Positions 22,897 to 36,500 of a stretch of DNA of 64,000 bases are shown one piece after another. Origin of the DNA: Cymodocea nodosa (lineage: Eukaryota; Streptophyta; Magnoliopsida; Alismatales; Cymodoceaceae); NCBI GenBank assembly GCA_036874045.1, contig JAZBRI010000004.1:6324001-6388000 (forward strand), given 5' to 3'. The position numbers and the translations under genes were made by a program. Under the pieces are notes generated by a model. The model was not told the DNA's origin. It saw only the letters and a program-made list of their open reading frames with translations, and did not search any database. Positions within the stretch are counted from its first letter, which is position 1; every line of letters begins with the position of its first letter.

Positions 22897-23707
22897 TCAG
22901 TTTTCAGGCAGTTGGAAAAGAAGAACAAGACACCAACTTGATAATTTTTGTACCCAAGCAGCTTGGCTTTGGTAACGAACTAGAGTCTGTTGAAGGCTTG
23001 TTGCAGTAGCAACAACAGGTATGGACTATAATTACCTGTAAATCTGCAAACCACATTTGTGTTGTGACAGTGGCGGTCCATGCCTTACTGTTAGTTTTGG
23101 ATCTATCAAGAGGCTAAATTCAAACAAGCTATAAATGACAAATTTCTGATGAACAGGAATTACAAGACGTATTACATTAACAATGACAATTAGTCAATAC
23201 CATCATCCCAGTGGTGCCAGCAAAGACAGATTACATTAACAAGTACAAAATGCAAGGTGTTCACCATATATCTATAGATACCACATGGAAGACTCAAACG
23301 CATATCCCTAAAAAATATAGATTGAATAATTGACATCAGTAAATCAGAAGCATCGTGTAGAGGAAACTTGACACATACACGAAATTAATCTATTGGATAA
23401 CTGTGAACACGAAAATTTCTTGAGAAACTCTGATCAAGCTTTGTGTAGGTCAGAAAACTGTGAAAATTCTTTTCATTTATATCAACCAGGGCATCTTACA
23501 TCAGAGTGTTGTGTCATCAAGAGGATTTTGTTTGGTTCCCAAATTAGGTTTGTGCTGAATAACGTCTATGTTAGAACTTTGAGTTGAGCCTGAGACATGG
23601 TAATAGCACTAAAGTTAGGATCAGAAATGGTAAACGCTAAAAGACTTACAACATTGAAATAAAGTAATCACAATAAGGCCTCGGGTAGGCATCAAGAAAC
23701 TTAATAA

Positions 23708-26502
23708 TCAGTAAAGAATACCGTAATTATGACTCTGATGGTCAACACAACTGCAACGTGATAAATAATGGTTGTCATTGGTGATGCCAGAGTCAAAGGC
23801 CCCATGCTGTTATAGTAAAGTAAATGATCAACAAATATCAGCCCACAAAATCTTGGCAACTTAAGGATGAATCAATTGGAGATATTAAAAACAAACCTGC
23901 AAGAGATGCCCAGATTTGTTGTTTGGCCATTGGCTACAACTGTTGGAAAATTCAATAAAGCTCATTTCCCTTGGTTGATCAGAGTACAACTGTTGTATAG
24001 AAGCATACAAAAACAGACGAGTGATTGATTACACGTGTATGTGGAGAGAAAGGGATGAGAAAACATAAATAGTTTTTTTAATACCTCAAAGTGATTTTGC
24101 AAAAAGTTCTGATGATTTGTTGGTGCTGCGGTATTTAAGCTCCAAGAGTGAGGAAGGTTTCCCTAGACAACAATATTATATTTGATTAAACACAGACATG
24201 TGTATAGATACTATAATGATCCAATTAGGTACCGGTGAAATCAGCTGTGTTCCTTGGGCCCCAACATCGTTGTGACACTCGTCTCCACCACCAGACTGAA
24301 TCTGTTTTCCTTTTAATGTCTGAAAAATATTCAGGAAAAAAATCAATATATTAGATGTAAAAGCCTTTGGGAAATTCACTATATATACATAGCTTTGTAT
24401 CTACATAATTAGCCAATCAAATGCTGACAAGAACCTTTTTCTTTTTTCTGCTTGTGTTCTGATCCATCATTGGCTCCTTCTGCTTTGCTGGTTGTAGGTG
24501 TCCTAAGGGGCTCACCAGCTGTTTTGGAAGAATAAACGAAATTTTATTAGTCATTTATCACTCAAATGCCCCAAATGATATGATTGATTTTTGAGTGCTA
24601 GGTACTTACACATATCCAGTCATTTCTAAGGAATTTCTCCTTCACCTCATCCAAATATTCCATCAAAAGTTTGCACTTTTCATCAGAATCGGCACCAAGC
24701 TCAGTGATCTGATACAAGAATTTGCACAAGCGATCATACCGTAACATACGTGGGTTACTATCAAAATCATCATATGAACATTTAACTAGGGTATGCCTAC
24801 GTCTGACATCCTTCCTCCAACGTGAGAGAATGTAGTGAGGTGGAACCTCATGAATGTTCCTTTTGATGAGTACTGCAACTGCATGCCTGCAGAGAATCCC
24901 TCTAAATTCAAATAAACAACACATGCATCTTACTTCACAATCAACTTCGTTGAAAAGAACGTCAAATGCAACTTCTTTCCTGGGTGCATCATCCTTCACT
25001 TTAACACTGTCAATCACTTCATATGAAAAGAAAGATTCATTGTTCTTCACAAGTGAGGTATTACAATACAACAAACCCTTTAATTCCTCCTGAAATAACT
25101 TAAACATCTCATGTGTATAAGACTCCCGAAGTTGTTTTTCCATGTATAAATCTGAAAAAAGTGGTATGCTTGTATTAAATGAAGTAGAATCTGCCTTGTT
25201 TTCTTTCTCAACTTTGTTTCTTAGTACATTGTCATACAGCTCTAAAAACTGTTTCAAGGTGGTTTTTGAATTAACAAGGCCATTGAAGAAACCATTCATG
25301 TTTTCACAACAGTGGGTCATGGGTATCCCTGCCCAGAAATGGTCTTTGACAAATATTGGAACCCAATGATTGCGATCTTCGTATAAAGACTTCAACCATT
25401 CATTATTTGCTAGGTTATATTCGTCAATCATTTTACCCCACCTTTCCTCAAACTCACTGGGCCTCAATGAATCATGAACAATAGTTTTCATGACCTTTTT
25501 AATCACCTGACATTGACCTAGACCTTCCAAATTTTCAGGCATTCTCTTCATTATATGCCAAAGGCATAACCGATGTTGGGTATTTGGAAACACCAAGGAG
25601 ACAGCTGTTTGAATGGCTTCATTCCCTTCCGTAATAATGCCCACAGGTGCACGCCCTGACATGCATCTCAACAAAGATTTGAACAACCACACGTACGTTT
25701 CAGAATCTTCACTAGACAATAAACCACAACCCAACAATATAGAATGTCCATGATGATTGACCCCAAAAAATGCAACAAATGGCAAATTATAATTGTTAGT
25801 TAAGAATGTAGTGTCAAACAAGACAATGTCTCCAAATGCCTCATATGCTGCTCTTGATCTAGAATCTGCCCAATAAATATTCCTTGCACCCGCATTTTCA
25901 TTCAAATCCATCACATAGAAGAAATTTTCATTTTTCTCTTGCATACGGATTAAAAATTCCTGAATTGCTTGTGCATCTCCAATCTCAAGTCTCAATTGTA
26001 CTGCATTTGCAATGTAATGCAAGCTTTCATTCACTCCTGTGGTATCATTTTTGTCTTGCTCCTTGCATCCTGTAACTAGAGCCTCGGTCTTCCTATTGTA
26101 CCTCGTATGTTGCAGCTTCCCAGGATTCAATGGATGATTGTGATCAAGTAGGACCTTCGATGTGACCAACTTCCCATCATTGCACACTACAATGTTGATC
26201 TTGGCCTTGCAATCAGTTCTCATTGATGGCTTCAGTCGGAAAGAATTCTTTGAAGTATGAGTTGGCTTGCGGCTCCGTGAGCAAGAAAATGAGAAGTACT
26301 TCAGTTTCCCATCTTCCCCGATCTTCGTGCATGCCCTTCTTATGCCAAACCCAACTTTGGAACCATAATTCATGTAATAACTTCGAACCTCTTCCTCCGA
26401 CCCAAAGCTCATCCCAACCTTCGGTGTTTCCACTTCCTCCTCCGCCGTCTGGGACAACTCTTCCGTTCCACACTCCGACACTTTCTCTGCGTCAGCTTCC
26501 AT
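23708..26502 (-). CDS. FAR1-RELATED SEQUENCE (FRS) transcription factor, domesticated MULE transposase (6 coding exons)
   Basis: Exons on the minus strand: 26502-24610, 24518-24435, 24319-24233, 24162-24085, 23989-23897, 23806-23708 (TGA); every junction is phase 0, giving 777 residues. FRS proteins are nuclear DNA-binding factors derived from Mutator-like transposases, related to FHY3/FAR1 of phytochrome A signalling. Seen: an acidic leader (1-28); a FAR1 zinc-binding DNA domain about 40-125, ending in the HNHPL motif; a MULE transposase-like core about 210-325 with FDTTF at 229-233; and a SWIM zinc finger about 525-550 (CMC...CRH). The second catalytic motif reads TEGNEAI where active enzymes have TDxDxA, so transposition activity is not expected. 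The tail after residue 631 is Lys-rich, then Gln/Asn-rich. A 5' UTR intron is likely (donor at 26900, acceptor just before 26505). The member number (FRS5 or FRS6 type) is not assigned. Confidence 0.88.
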
Positions 26503-26901
26503 CTTCTACATAATTCAACGTGAATGAAGCGAGATAGTTTTCATCGAATCTCTTCCATACCAAAGACTACTGATCAGTAAAACAGCCAGACCGAGCCATT
26601 TTCGCCTACAAAACCACAATAATTCTGCCATCTGTCCCCCTAGTCTTCCATAAAGTAAACAGTAAATTGACCGAAGAGAGCATTTCTTCTGTTGCTAGAA
26701 AAATTTCCCACCGAACAAATTTACACCGCAGCGTAACAGCAACATCTGATGTCCTAAGAATCCAATGACAAACAAACTACCGATCAGCTCAAAGAGGAGC
26801 AGTTGCGTTGCAGAAGTATTCTGAATCCGAAAACCCTAGACTGGGGATCCACGTGAGAGCAGAGAGAAACCGAAACAGGGGAGGGCGAACGATTTCGTAC
26901 C

Positions 26902-27240
26902 TGTTTTTGGGATCCGGGGTTCGAGGAAGATTACGAGCGCGATCGGGAAAAGTGGGCGGAGGAGACCGATCTCGGCACGCAAATAGAGGACGAGAACTGT
27001 GCTCGAATCGAACGATAAGTCGATGTCGGTGGGCAAACGTCGGAATACCCCTCTACTTTTTCGAAATAATAAAAAAGTAAGATAACGGGATTTTTCAAAT
27101 AAATAAACGGTTGTCGGTCGGATTCAGTCCATTTTGATGGCCCAACCCAAAAAAGTCTTCACGGCTTCGGTCCGTGCCCAGTCAACCACTGGGGCCTCGG
27201 CCGGGTCGGTTAGGCCCGACGGACTCGATTTTGATACAAG
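26902..27240. promoter_or_regulatory. Shared divergent promoter region of the FRS gene and the PGN-like PPR gene
   Basis: The FRS 5' UTR exon appears to run from about 27040 down to 26901 (donor GTACGA on the minus strand), and the PPR coding frame starts at 27241 or 27274 on the plus strand. Only about 200 bases separate the probable start sites. The interval is GC-rich in parts, and I see no clear TATA box facing the PPR gene. Confidence 0.5.
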
Positions 27241-29269
27241 ATGCGAGATTGGCCACGCACGTGCGGAAATCAGATGGCCGTTCGTCTGGCAAGATCCGGG
27301 AAAGCACCACCGCCCATCTGGGTCGACCGTACTCCCGCCTTCGTCTCCCGGCGCCCCATTGCCACCGTCCCACCTATTCCACCGCCGCGACCACCCTCCG
27401 TCTCGTCTCACGTCACCTCCACCAAGCTCCTGAGGTGTTACTTCCAGCACGGACTTGTCGACCACGCCCAAAGACTGTTCGAAGAAATTCCCGACCGAGA
27501 CGTCGTCGTCTGGACGTCCATGATCTCCGGCTACACGTCCAATGAAAGGCCTCGTGATGCGTGGAAGGTGTTTCGGGCGATGCTCGAGGATTCGGTGGAG
27601 CCGAATGCTTACACGATATCAAGTGCTCTCATGGCGTGCCGTGCATTGGGGTGGTTGCTGGGTGGGAAGCTGGTGCACGGGTTGGCCGTGAAGTGTGGAT
27701 TGGTGGCTCAGTTGTACGTTGATAACATGTTGCTGGACGTGTATGCGACGAGTGACGACGGTGGTCGAATGGATGATGCGCTTGCGGTTTTTGAGTGGAT
27801 GACGGTGAAGACGGAAGTGTCTTGGACCATGTTGATTTCCGGTTACAAGCGATCGGGGGATTACCATGCTGCAATAGGAGTGTTCCAACGCATGCTTATG
27901 GTGAGACCAGCCAACATTAAGTTTCTCAAAAATATTAACTGCGATGAGCTAACGTCTTATGGCACTTGAGCTTGTGTGATAAATATGGCATATTTGATCG
28001 CCTGCATGATGGATTTGTCTCGATTACTTGTTTTGATATACCTTTTGCCGCTAAAAGCAGGAGGATGTCAAATTGGGCCCATTCAGCTGCTCCATTGCCA
28101 TCAGAGCTTGTGCATCAATTGGATCCATAAGTTTTGGTAGGCAACTCCATGCCACTGCAGTGAAATCAACACTTGAGACAAGCCTTCCCGTATCAAATTC
28201 TCTGCTTGATATGTATTGCAGGTGTATGAATATATTGGAAGCAAAGAAGTACTTCGACGAGATGCTTCAAAAGGACTTGATTACTTGGAATACCATGATC
28301 ACGGGATTCGTTAGATGTAGTCCTCGTGAAGCCTTGCAGTCGTTGCTCGACATGGAATTACAGGGTCTGCGCGCAAACTGCATTACCCTCTGTAGTGTCA
28401 TTGCTGCTTGCGTGGAGTTGGCTGTTTTGAATTGTGGGCAACAAGTCCATGCTACTGTGCTGAGGAGAGGCTTTGCAAGGAATGTGCAGGTGGCCAATGC
28501 TCTTATAGACATGTATGCAAAGTGTGGAACTGTCCTTGATGCACAAAGAATATTCGATGAGATGGTCTCAAAGGATATAATTTCATGGACGACAATGCTG
28601 AATGGCTATGGTGTCCATGGACATGCCAAAGAGGCCATCGAGTTGTTTGATAAGATGGTTGATTTTCGTATCCCTTTGGATGATGTTGTGTTTGTGGGTG
28701 TCTTGAGTGCATGCAGTCATGCTGGACTAGTAGATGAAGGCTTGAAGTACTTCAACCAAATGGTGGAAAATTATGGTGTTCATCCTAGTCTTCAGATCTA
28801 TGGGTGTGTTATTGATTTATTTGGACGTGCAGGAAGGATTGATGAGGCATACACGTTGTTAAAAACAATGTCTCTAGAGCCAGATGAGACAATTTGGGGT
28901 GCTCTTCTTGCAGCTTGCAGAATGCATAAGAATGCATCTTTGGGCAAACTTGTTGCGGAGGAAATTCTGAGATTGAAGCCAGATGAGGCCACTCCCTATG
29001 TTGTACTTTCAAATATCTATGCTGCTGATGGTGAGTGGAATGAATTTGCCAGGACGAGGAAGATGGTAAAGAGCGCAAGGAATCAGAAAGAAGCGGGGAG
29101 GAGTTGGATCGAAATTAAAGATTCTGTTTGTAGCTTTGCCGTTGAAGATAGATGTGAACCCCAGGCTCAACATGTTTACGATGTGTTAGAGACGTTGCTC
29201 CAAAACATGAGCAACGGGGGATATGTCTCTGATTGGCCTGTGATAAATTCTCCAGAGGGAGTGACTTGA
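27241..29269 (+). CDS. PGN: PLS-class pentatricopeptide repeat protein, homologue of Arabidopsis PGN (At1g56570)
   Basis: Two exons: 27241-27900 and 28061-29269 (TGA), joined in phase 0 (FQRMLM then EDVKLGPF), about 622 residues. It has tandem PPR motifs such as DVVVWTSMISGYTS and DLITWNTMITGFV, then a C-terminal E domain (IWGALLAACRMHKNA, YVVLSNIYAADGEWNEF), and no DYW domain. I recognise the whole chain as the At1g56570 type, including the short end after YVSDWPVINS. PGN is described in Arabidopsis as a mitochondrial PPR protein affecting stress and germination responses. PPR proteins bind single-stranded organellar RNA. A second ATG at 27274 (MAVRLARSGKAP) gives a better mitochondrial-type leader and may be the true start. 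The 160-base intron is supported by the alignment across the junction. Confidence 0.87.
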
Positions 29270-30573
29270 TGATCATGGTTTATGTGAATATTAGATAGAA
29301 TATTTGTCTTCTTTTGTTGAAACAGAATCGGGGAGGTGCCGATTATCAACATATTTATGCATTGTCAACGTTTCACTAAATTTTCTTCCAAAAATACATT
29401 TTAAAAGATTTGAGACCATAAAGTTCTTCTTCTTCTTTCTGTAAAAACTTGTCAACTATTTCGGTATTGTCACTTGCATTTTATCCTCGTCGCCATGTAC
29501 TCGCTCCTGTAATTCTTTTCTTGCACCTGATTCTTTTGTACCCGGAAACTTAAGGAGAAGGGCTGGGAAGCCAACACATCTAAGAGCAGCACTAACATTT
29601 TCTTAAAAATATCGATCGTATCTTGCATCCTCTAAGATTTGAACAGAAAATTGCAAATATTATTTAAGAATGATAATGGAAATAAAGGGAACAGTAAATT
29701 TGGAAGGAAAACAAAGGTTTTAATAAGAATATATTTTAAAAGCAAACAAAAACTACCATGTTATCACGTCAATTAATTGCGTATTTTTATTTTTCTGGTA
29801 CAACCACATGGTGATTCGGGTATCATAGCAGAACCACTAACGTCCATGCACAATTATGCATGAAACGATGCGAAAGATCTAAGTGGATGCGTTAGGACCT
29901 GGGATTTAAAAAGTTTTATTTGATTTTGATACCATGTTTTAACGTGGACATTCAAGACTAATTAATTAAAAGTGAAATGAACTTTTTATTATTTTAAGTC
30001 GCATGCTATTATTTTAACATGGAACTATTTTGACGGTCCACACCAATAAAACGATCATTTGTGTAATTCAAATCTTAAAGAAAAATCATTGCTAATGTAT
30101 TTAGCAATCATAATGTTTTAGTTCGGTCGGACTCATTTCCCTGGTTATAAATAAAAAAAGCAGGTGATATGGTCAGTGATCGAGCTCTGTCAGTGTGGGT
30201 GTCGTCCCTTAGGTGATCTTCTGATCAGTCGTCGGTGCTTATCGTAAAAATATTAAAAAAAAATAAAAAAAAAAATCGGACACGTCAATTGTCTGAACCG
30301 TCGTAACGACCGATCACGGTCTTTCGTTTTGGGGCGCGGTGATCACATCGCAGGTCGTACGTCGTTACCCACCCGATCTTCGGTGTCGTGGGCGGTGATC
30401 GCAACGACACAGTCACGTCTCGGTCGTTAAGCGTGGTGGCGACTCCGTTTCCGTCGTCTTCTTCCCATCGTACAAGTGTTCACCACCCCACCCCCTCTTC
30501 TCCTCCAGATCCTTATCTCCGTGCTGCGAATCCACGGTTCCTGTTCCAATCTATCTCAACTCTGCCAATCCCG
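29270..30573. other. Spacer between the PGN-like gene and galactokinase
   Basis: 29270-29500 is the likely PGN 3' UTR. 29580-30150 is AT-rich without a gene. 30160-30573 is the galactokinase promoter and 5' UTR. An in-frame upstream ATG at 30388 would add 62 Ser/Pro-rich residues to galactokinase; this is rejected as the main start but cannot be excluded. Confidence 0.55.
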
Positions 30574-33500
30574 ATGGAAGCTTCTCCTGCTCGCCACGAG
30601 AATGATCTCCCCGTCCCGGTTTTCCACTCTCTCGACCTCGTCTACGGGCCATGCCTCGACGAGGCCAAGCTCCGCTTCCAGACGCTCCTTTCCAAGTTCT
30701 CGCACTTCTTCGGCGGAAACAAACCGGACGTCTTCGCTCGGTCACCAGGCATGTATTCCTTCCTTTACCTTCTTCGTTTTCTTCTCGGATCTATGTATAT
30801 ATTTTCCTGATAGTGTGTGTGTATGTTTCTGCGTACAGGGAGAGTGAACTTGATCGGTGAGCATATCGACTACGAGGGGTACTCCGTGCTCCCTATGGCC
30901 ATCAGGCAGGACACGATCGTTGCCATCCGGAAGCACAACGAGGATGAGGATTCGACGAAGCTTTTGACGATTGCCAACGTCAATGACAAGTACGACGTCT
31001 GCACTTACAATGCCGATCCCGACCAGGCATGTTTCATCAGCAGTGTTTTGATTGCACTTTGCTCTGTTGTTTTCTGGGGGGTTTTAGGCTTCCGTAGGTT
31101 ATGCTTATAATTTAAAGGGGAAAATTTTGATTAGTCTCTATTATTGACTAGTATTCAAAATCGTGGCGGTGTTCGTTTTTAGTGCTAGCACGAGTATTTT
31201 AATTCTTATAAACTCTTCGCTTTTTGTTTTTTTCCTGGATGCAGGACATTGATCTGAGAAAGCATAAATGGGGACACTACTTTGTTTGCGGGTGAGATGG
31301 ACAATCCGCCATACCGATTGGAATTAGTCACTCTAGCATTCCTCTAATTAACTTCATTCTCTGGAAGTTTTTACTTGCATGGACAGAGGGTTTGAAAATG
31401 CATTTCGTAAATAATTAACTGTAATGTTATATTTCCAAAATGAAGCCCTTTATGATGGAGTTAAATTAAGGGATTGATGAGTGATATTTAAGAGTTATAA
31501 CAACTTTATTTATCTGTGTTTCAATTATGTATGATACTACCTTGAATCCGAAACCAAGAATGACTTTTGATTTCCTTTCTGCATCTGGCGGATCTTTGCA
31601 AAAGTCTTAATGTGTATGGGAACTTTCTCTGGTGTCCATTATTTGCTGAAATCAGTCTACCTATATTCATCAAACTACCACCATTCTTAATTTCTTTCTT
31701 GCAGCTATAAAGGCTTTTATGAGTTCGTTAAGTCCAAAGGGATTGATTTTGGTGAGCCAGTTGGTCTTGATGTACTTGTTGATGGAATTGTTCCTACAGG
31801 TGTCTGCTCCTTGGTCATGATTATCTGAACTTTCAATTATGTTAAGGACCAATGATTCTCTTAGAAAATACTTGATTTCTTGTGAACATCATCACTTTAC
31901 CCTTTCATGACGTAGGATCTGGTTTATCAAGTTCGGCAGCTTTTGTATGCTCAGCTACAATTGCTATTATGGCAGTTTTTGGACAGAACTTTCCAAAGGT
32001 AGCAACTCCCATGTACTCTTGTCTATATCATCATTTTATATCAAACCATCGCTAATGCAAATTCTGCAGTTCCTCTCATCTAATATTTTTATTTCTTTCT
32101 CCCATATATTCTTTTCATGTCTAGATCTGTATGTTGATTGATTCACCTGTAGTTATGCTATCTTTTCTGCTGTAATGGCCGCTCAAAAAAAATTTCTACT
32201 GTAATTTTTCTTTACCAATCCACAGGCCACAACTTGAACAACTCAACTTAATCTGATAATCTAATTTCACCATAGAGTATGTATTTGCCACTATATTCAA
32301 AACCTATCGGTGACAATCAGTGCACGATTTCTTCAAATTTTGTGTTCCCTTTGAGTTGATAGTCCTTAAAACATGGAGGGGATGCATTTCCAAATGTGAA
32401 CATATGATCAATTCAGCAAACACATGTAAAAGAAAGTACTTTGAAAATTCTCATGATTATGATAACAAAAGTACTTGAACTTGGGTAGAGTGCATGGATT
32501 TGGGACCACTGTAAATTGAAATTTATTGGTGGTACTGAGCACACGAGCTAACAGTATACCATATTAAACAATGTAGTATTTCACTTATATTGTATTTTGA
32601 GCAAGTTTGCCTTGGTTTATATATGTGGATGCTTAACTTTTCTCATTTTCCTGGTCCTTTTTCAGAAAGAAGTTGCTCAACTTACATGTGAATGTGAACG
32701 CCACATTGGTACACAATCTGGTGGAATGGATCAGGTGAATATACATGTTTGTAGAAACTTGAGAATTTCCAGATTGCACTTGTAGATGATCCTTTTTGTA
32801 TTATTACTTTTATTTCCTTTTTTAACATATAATTAATAAATTTTCACACAAAACCATCATAAAAGTGAGGCAATTAACTTTTCAAGGAACATTTTCTCTA
32901 TTTTATTTGATAAACTTACTAGAATAAAATGTGTGTTCTCTGAAAATTATGTAATTGAGATCAATCAAATGACAAATACACTTTGTAGCAATTCTAAAAA
33001 CTACAATTTTGCATGGTTATTTTCGTACATGGTATTCAAATGATTGTTTCTAAAAGACAATCATAGGTATTTGTTCAAGCACATGCATATACATCTAATA
33101 CTCAGGAAGAAATTATTGCGTTGGCTTCTCAATACCTTATACCATGTAAGGGACAACCAATTACTCTTTGGCTCCAGAAAATAAGGAATGCAAATGGTAT
33201 TTTTCTCGTATCCTTTCAATGGGAGCTTGTTAATTTTCCTTCTTGATTCTTTCCAAATTTCATTAAAATTCTCTTTTGATTGCTGAGAGAATGCAAGCAG
33301 TGTTTCTGAAACCATCAAGACTGTTATCATAAAATGAACACGAATTAGGATGAAGGGAAATATCAGTATTCTACCATTCTGTGGTTCTGCTGGTAAGGCA
33401 TAAACAAAAAAATTCTTTTAATACATCATAGGGTTGGAAGATTTTTTAATATTTGCCACAAAAATCACAAAATAATGATTTCATGATAAAAAATCATTGC

Positions 33501-36500
33501 AATGGTATTTCAAGTGTGCTTAAAGTTGTAGGCTAAGTCAAAAAAAATGATGAAGGATTACCATTCTGTGGTTCTGATGATAAGGCACAAACTAAATATT
33601 TCTTTTAATACATCATATGGTTGGAATATTTTTGAATATTTGCCACAAATCACAAAATAATGATTTCATGACAAAAAATCATGTCAATGGTATTTCAAGT
33701 GTGCTTAAAGTTGTAGGCTAAAACAAAAAAACTCATGAAAGGATATTCCATTTTTAAATTAATTAACTATCAGGAACCAACAATTCTTCATGTTTTAATT
33801 AATGCCTCGTGTCATCTGTAAATCATTTTCTCCCTTTAGATTGTTTAATTTCTTTTATCGAGAAAATTGTAAAAATGCTAAAATGCTGAGATTGCATGAA
33901 AGAGTACCATTCTTATCTCATCGCTTGAGTTGATTTGTAGAAACTGCTGTCAGCATACCTTCTATCAATTTGATGTAATTTATGGATTACTTTTCCTCTC
34001 TAATCATCGTTTTTATATATCACTACTCTCATCACCTAAATAAAATTATGATGCTATTTCATTATCAGTCTAATCATTGTACAATTTTTGTTCTTGCTTG
34101 TCAATGAATGGACATCTTTACCCATGAAACTTAGACTTCTCAAATTTATTTCAAGTTATACTTGTTCTTGATGATTGATGCAGACAAGTTTACTTAATTT
34201 TGCATATTATTGTCGTGGCTGAGATGTAAGTTGGCATTGCCACAGTGCTGTTGTCGAAATCACTTCTGAAATGTGTTATTCTATTGCCCAGGCAATCTCT
34301 GTGATGGCCAAGGCTGGATATGCTGAATTGATTGATTTCAATCCTGTTCGTGCAACTGATGTTCAATTATCTAACGGTGGGACATTTGTTATAGCCAATT
34401 CCCTTGCAGAATCCCAAAAGGCTGTTACAGCTGCTACAAATTATAACAAACGAGTTGTTGAATGCCGGCTGGCAGCAGTAGGTTTTTTCTTATTTAATCA
34501 AGTTTTTTTGCATATATCATTTTCTCTCACTACTTCCCTTGCAAATTTGTATTTGCATACCTTAGCAATTCCTTTTGTTTATTTCTGGTGGATCCTTTTT
34601 ACTACCAATGTAGGGTCTGGGACAAGTCCAATTGTATATAACCTACCTCTACAAGTGAAGATGTTATTTCCTTAGATTTGAATCCATAACCTCTAGACTA
34701 CAATGGAGGGATCTTATAATTGCATTAAGGCTTTCCCTATCCTTATCACATCAGAAATTGAAAAACATCTAATCATCATGTTGTATGCCTCTTTGGTGGT
34801 TTTTGGGGTGCAACTTTTGGTGATATCCTTGGTTGATATCTAAAATGATGTGCTTCCTTCCTCAATCAATTAAATATAATATGCATACTTAGGTCCTCAT
34901 CTTTGTAAATCAAAATTTGTGGTTACCAATTTTCACAATGTACAAATTTTGAAAATTAAAAATTGACATACTATTTGCTAATTTTACGGTTTCTTATATA
35001 TTTAAATTTGCTAGGATTTCTCATCCCTATTTGTGCAACAGGAATAGCAATTCATTTTTTGTGCTTCTGGCTTTGATCTCATTAACATTTTTATCAGATT
35101 GTCCTTGCTCTAAAATTGGGAATGAAGCCAGAGGAAGCAGTCTCTAAAGTAAAAACACTTTCAGATGTTGAAGGATTATGTGTGTCCTTTGCTAACGGTC
35201 TTGGATCTTCTGATCTTTTACTTGCAGTCAAGGTAATCATTTACAGTTTTTATATATGTTATCTGAGAATGGACTAATCTTTTTATTGCGTGCTGCCTTT
35301 TCAGACGCATTTAAAGGAAGAACCCTACACTGCAGATGAAATAGAAAAAATCATACAGCAGGGTTTACCATCTCTATTTATGAATTCTGCATCTTCATTA
35401 GATGTATTTAGAGCAGCCATGCATTACAAATTGTTTCAGGTAATCCATTAGCTTCTATTACATTTTCATGTTCAATATCCATAATGAAAAAGGTTGCATG
35501 TCTACATCTACATTAGTCTGAAATATTAGTGTATAGAAATGGTCTAACTTTGGTATCTCGATTAGCTAATGTTTAATGACAATCATCAATGCCTTTACTA
35601 TTCGGTCACTTCATGGATTGAATTATAATTTAAAGCACATAGAATTGATTTGAAGTTTAAAATGTAGCACATTGATGGAAGAAATTATTATGGTTCTTAC
35701 ATTTCCAGAGGCAAGAATTTTTCTTAAGTCAGTATCATATAATATGTCAATCATCAGAGTTTTTTTGTGTTATGTTGCCCTTGCATTTTTGCCTTCTTTG
35801 GGAACTGTTGTTTCAATAAAGCATTCTACATTTCCTTGTCTAATGACTGATGTATGATGGTTATGATGGCTAAAGGATGTACAGAGAATATCTTTTGTAC
35901 TTTATACCAAAACATTCGTAGTTTTTATGCTAAGAAACACAGGCACTTTAAGACATCTAACTACTCGCTAATATATACTTTATTCTTTTAGGCTACATGT
36001 GTTTGCTTCCAGGTGCCACCAAGAGTTTGTTTTGCAGTATGACAAATGTTATAAGATTGATTCCTACAATTCTATCTAACTCAACATTTTTTACTACACA
36101 GCGTGCTTCTCATGTCTATGCTGAAGCTAAACGTGTCTATGCATTCAAGGATGCTGTTTCTTCAGATCTCAGGTGTCCTCTTAAATTCTGAAATGTGTCA
36201 TTGGTGTCATGCTATCATTCTATGCCGATTCTCTAGTACTTGTCATAGTAGTATGTTGAAGATTGTAGATTCTGAAATGTATATGTAGTTAAAACTGAAT
36301 CTTTGGCAATAGTTAATTCTGTAGTTTATTTAAATTTAGTAAGTGCATAGATGAAACGATTTAAAATTTGTCATGTTTGGCCATATTTTTATTCTTTCTT
36401 TTTCAAAATTATTTTTCCCTAACAACAGATCTAACTGTTTGTCCTTTTCTCATCTCAATTTTTTCCTTTTCAGTTTGCTTCACAGACTTCTTTAGTTTTA

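Noticed and set aside
30388..30573. N-terminal extension of galactokinase from the ATG at 30388
   Set aside because: It would add 62 Ser/Pro-rich residues not found in the family; the start at 30574 aligns with known proteins. It could still be a targeting leader, so it is noted in the spacer entry.
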